A stretch of DNA of 64,000 bases, taken from Paulownia fortunei (Eukaryota; Streptophyta; Magnoliopsida; Lamiales; Paulowniaceae). Where the stretch lies: positions 3,472,001 to 3,536,000 of the forward strand of contig CM033124.1 of assembly GCA_019321725.1 (NCBI GenBank). Direction: 5' to 3'. A program made the translations under genes and the position numbers. Below are positions 62,460 through 64,000 of the stretch, in pieces. Position 1 is the stretch's first letter. Every line of letters begins with the position of its first letter. The notes beneath the pieces are model-generated. The model was given only the letters and a program-made list of their open reading frames with translations. It had not been told where the DNA came from and made no database searches.

Positions 62460-64000
62460 AGATGTTTGTCATCATTGTGGATATTTAGGGCATAGAAAGA
62501 GGAAACACAAGTATTGATTTGTATAGTTGAATTAGAAGGGGCTCTAATTCAAGTTTATACATTGTTGATATCAACCATTAAGGTTGATAAATTTTTTCTT
62601 GGATATTGGATATCGGATATGATCCCATCTTTGCAAGGGTTGCAGTGGATGACAAGAAAAATGGAGACTAAGATAAAGGACGATCCTTAAGCTTGAGAAT
62701 AAAGTAAGTGTTGCTTTATTGGCTATAGGAATGATCCACTTAACTCTGGATGGAATTATGATAGTATTAGTTAATTGTCTTTACTACATTGACAAATGAA
62801 CTATACAATCCCAACATTCTATGCTACATAATCAACAAAGTAATCTAAGAATTAGATAATCAAAATAGTGCATACTTGTGGTTAGCTAGATTAGGTCATA
62901 TCTCTAAAAAAGAATTCAAAAGATGGTACATTTGCCTGACCTTTTGGACTTGCATGAGGTACAACTTGTAAATCTATCTTTTTTAGAAAAACATGACCAA
63001 ATCACCATTTGTGGACAAATGGAGCAAACCATGCCTTTGGATATGATCCAAAGGAATGTAAGCAGTCCACTAAGTGTTAGTGTACAAGCGAACTATTCTT
63101 ACTTCATTATTCTAAAATCCTTTGAAGGGTTCAAAGAATTTAGACATGAAGTAGAGAATTAAATCGGCCAAAGTATTAAATTAATCGATGTGATCGATGA
63201 AGAGAATACTAAGGTGGTAAGTTCTTGATTATCTAATGGAGAATTAGATTCTCACCTTAAGTGAATCCAAGTTGAGTTTCACTTATTTCCTCATTCATTC
63301 TGGGAATTCACCCTAGAATCAATGATATTCTTATCAAGTAAGGATATCATTTAAATCGGTGCTCAAAAACATCATATGTGATATGATATGGTTAAAGACC
63401 CCTCGCATATATACCTAAGGGTATAAATGGGCCTGCTTCTTTAAAGCAGTTAGTGGGAGATAAGATGGATATGAATCCAGCTTATGCAAATTTGTGGGGT
63501 ATCTAAATGAATCTAAAGAATACTATTTCTAATGTTCTTAATAACAAAATAGTTTATTTTCTAGGGACACCACCTTCTTGAGAAGAAGGAATTTCTATTA
63601 GATAGAAATTGCTAGATCATAGAACTTGAAACAGTTCAAGAACCATAGTTTGTCTCACAAGTGGCAATGGTGTTGAACAAATTACTAAAACTTCTAGTAC
63701 ACAACCTTCAAAGAAATCTAAAAGGATCTCGGGGCTACTTATCCGATAAGTATCTCTGCTAGAGAGCAGCAAGGAGGATCTCCTTTTAAAATATTGATAT
63801 ACATAAGGAGTAAAGATGTATGACATCAATTCGGAAATTGGGAAAATACTATGCAATCCAAAATGGACTCTATGTACTCCAACAAGGTTTGACCTTGGTG
63901 GGCCCATTAGTGGGAATGGTTCCCATTAGCTGCAAATGGGTCTACAAATATAAATTAAAAAACATGGGGAGGTGGTAACCTATAAAGGCAGGACTGGTAG
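62460..64000 (+). pseudogene. Ty1-Copia pol relic running off the window
   Basis: Starts with a zinc knuckle CHHCGYLGHRKRKHKY (about 62469-62515) in which the last Cys is His and a stop follows. Then come fragments of the protease region, the pre-integrase segment LWLARLGHISKK (about 62876-62912) and integrase pieces (FEGFKEFRHEVENQIGQ across a stop near 63160). Further on are KCKFVGYLNESKEYYF-like sequence near 63485-63525 and the linker before reverse transcriptase (MQSKMDSMYSNKV at about 63852-63890). Stops and frameshifts are numerous. The order fits a SIRE/Tork-like Copia pol, but the lineage is not certain. Reverse transcriptase itself would lie beyond 64000. Confidence 0.75.

Overview
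This window is plant nuclear DNA, most likely from a flowering plant. It is AT-rich and gene-poor, its genes are split by GT-AG introns (some very long), and it is full of decayed LTR retrotransposons, TIR elements and microsatellites. Two runs of exactly 100 N (3093-3192 and 47648-47747) are scaffold gaps. I cannot name the species. Coordinates were worked out by eye from the sequence, and similarity statements come from visual alignment.

Only two genes look intact. The first, at 689-2269 on the + strand, is a two-exon gene of the histidine phosphatase superfamily, resembling plant phosphoglycerate mutase-like protein AT74. The second, at 27520-40317 on the - strand, is a gene of at least eleven exons for LEO1 (VIP4 in Arabidopsis), a subunit of the PAF1 transcription-elongation complex. 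Its introns total more than 11 kb and one carries a miniature LTR element.

The main structure is an old local duplication. The LEO1 gene and the non-coding DNA beyond its 5' end (about 27.2-47.6 kb) have a second, decayed copy at about 3.3-16.2 kb, with the two parts in the opposite order. The second copy holds a broken LEO1 relic (11.8-16.0 kb) that has lost exons 2-5, is frameshifted in exon 1, and contains an extra, inverted copy of exons 9-10. The two assembly gaps lie at the outer edges of the two non-coding copies.

Between and to the right of these blocks lie mobile and dead sequences: a foldback TIR element (18.0-19.4 kb), a Copia pol relic (19.9-21.4 kb), an unclassified repeat region (21.4-24.7 kb), a truncated Gypsy-like 3' end with its LTR (47.7-50.4 kb), a broken intronless LOG cytokinin-enzyme copy (50.5-51.2 kb), and a Copia gag-pol relic between two 1.2 kb direct repeats (51.9-56.9 kb). 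Next come a tyrosine/aromatic amino acid decarboxylase pseudogene with four disabling lesions (57.1-58.5 kb) and a degenerate Copia element that runs off the right edge (58.9-64.0 kb). That Copia element carries a striking GC-rich tandem array between its primer-binding site and its coding region.

I found no operon-like or defence-like system. The most unusual features are the rearranged LEO1 duplication, the LOG copy beside a Gypsy 3' end, the TRIM-like element in a LEO1 intron, and the GC-rich array in the Copia leader.
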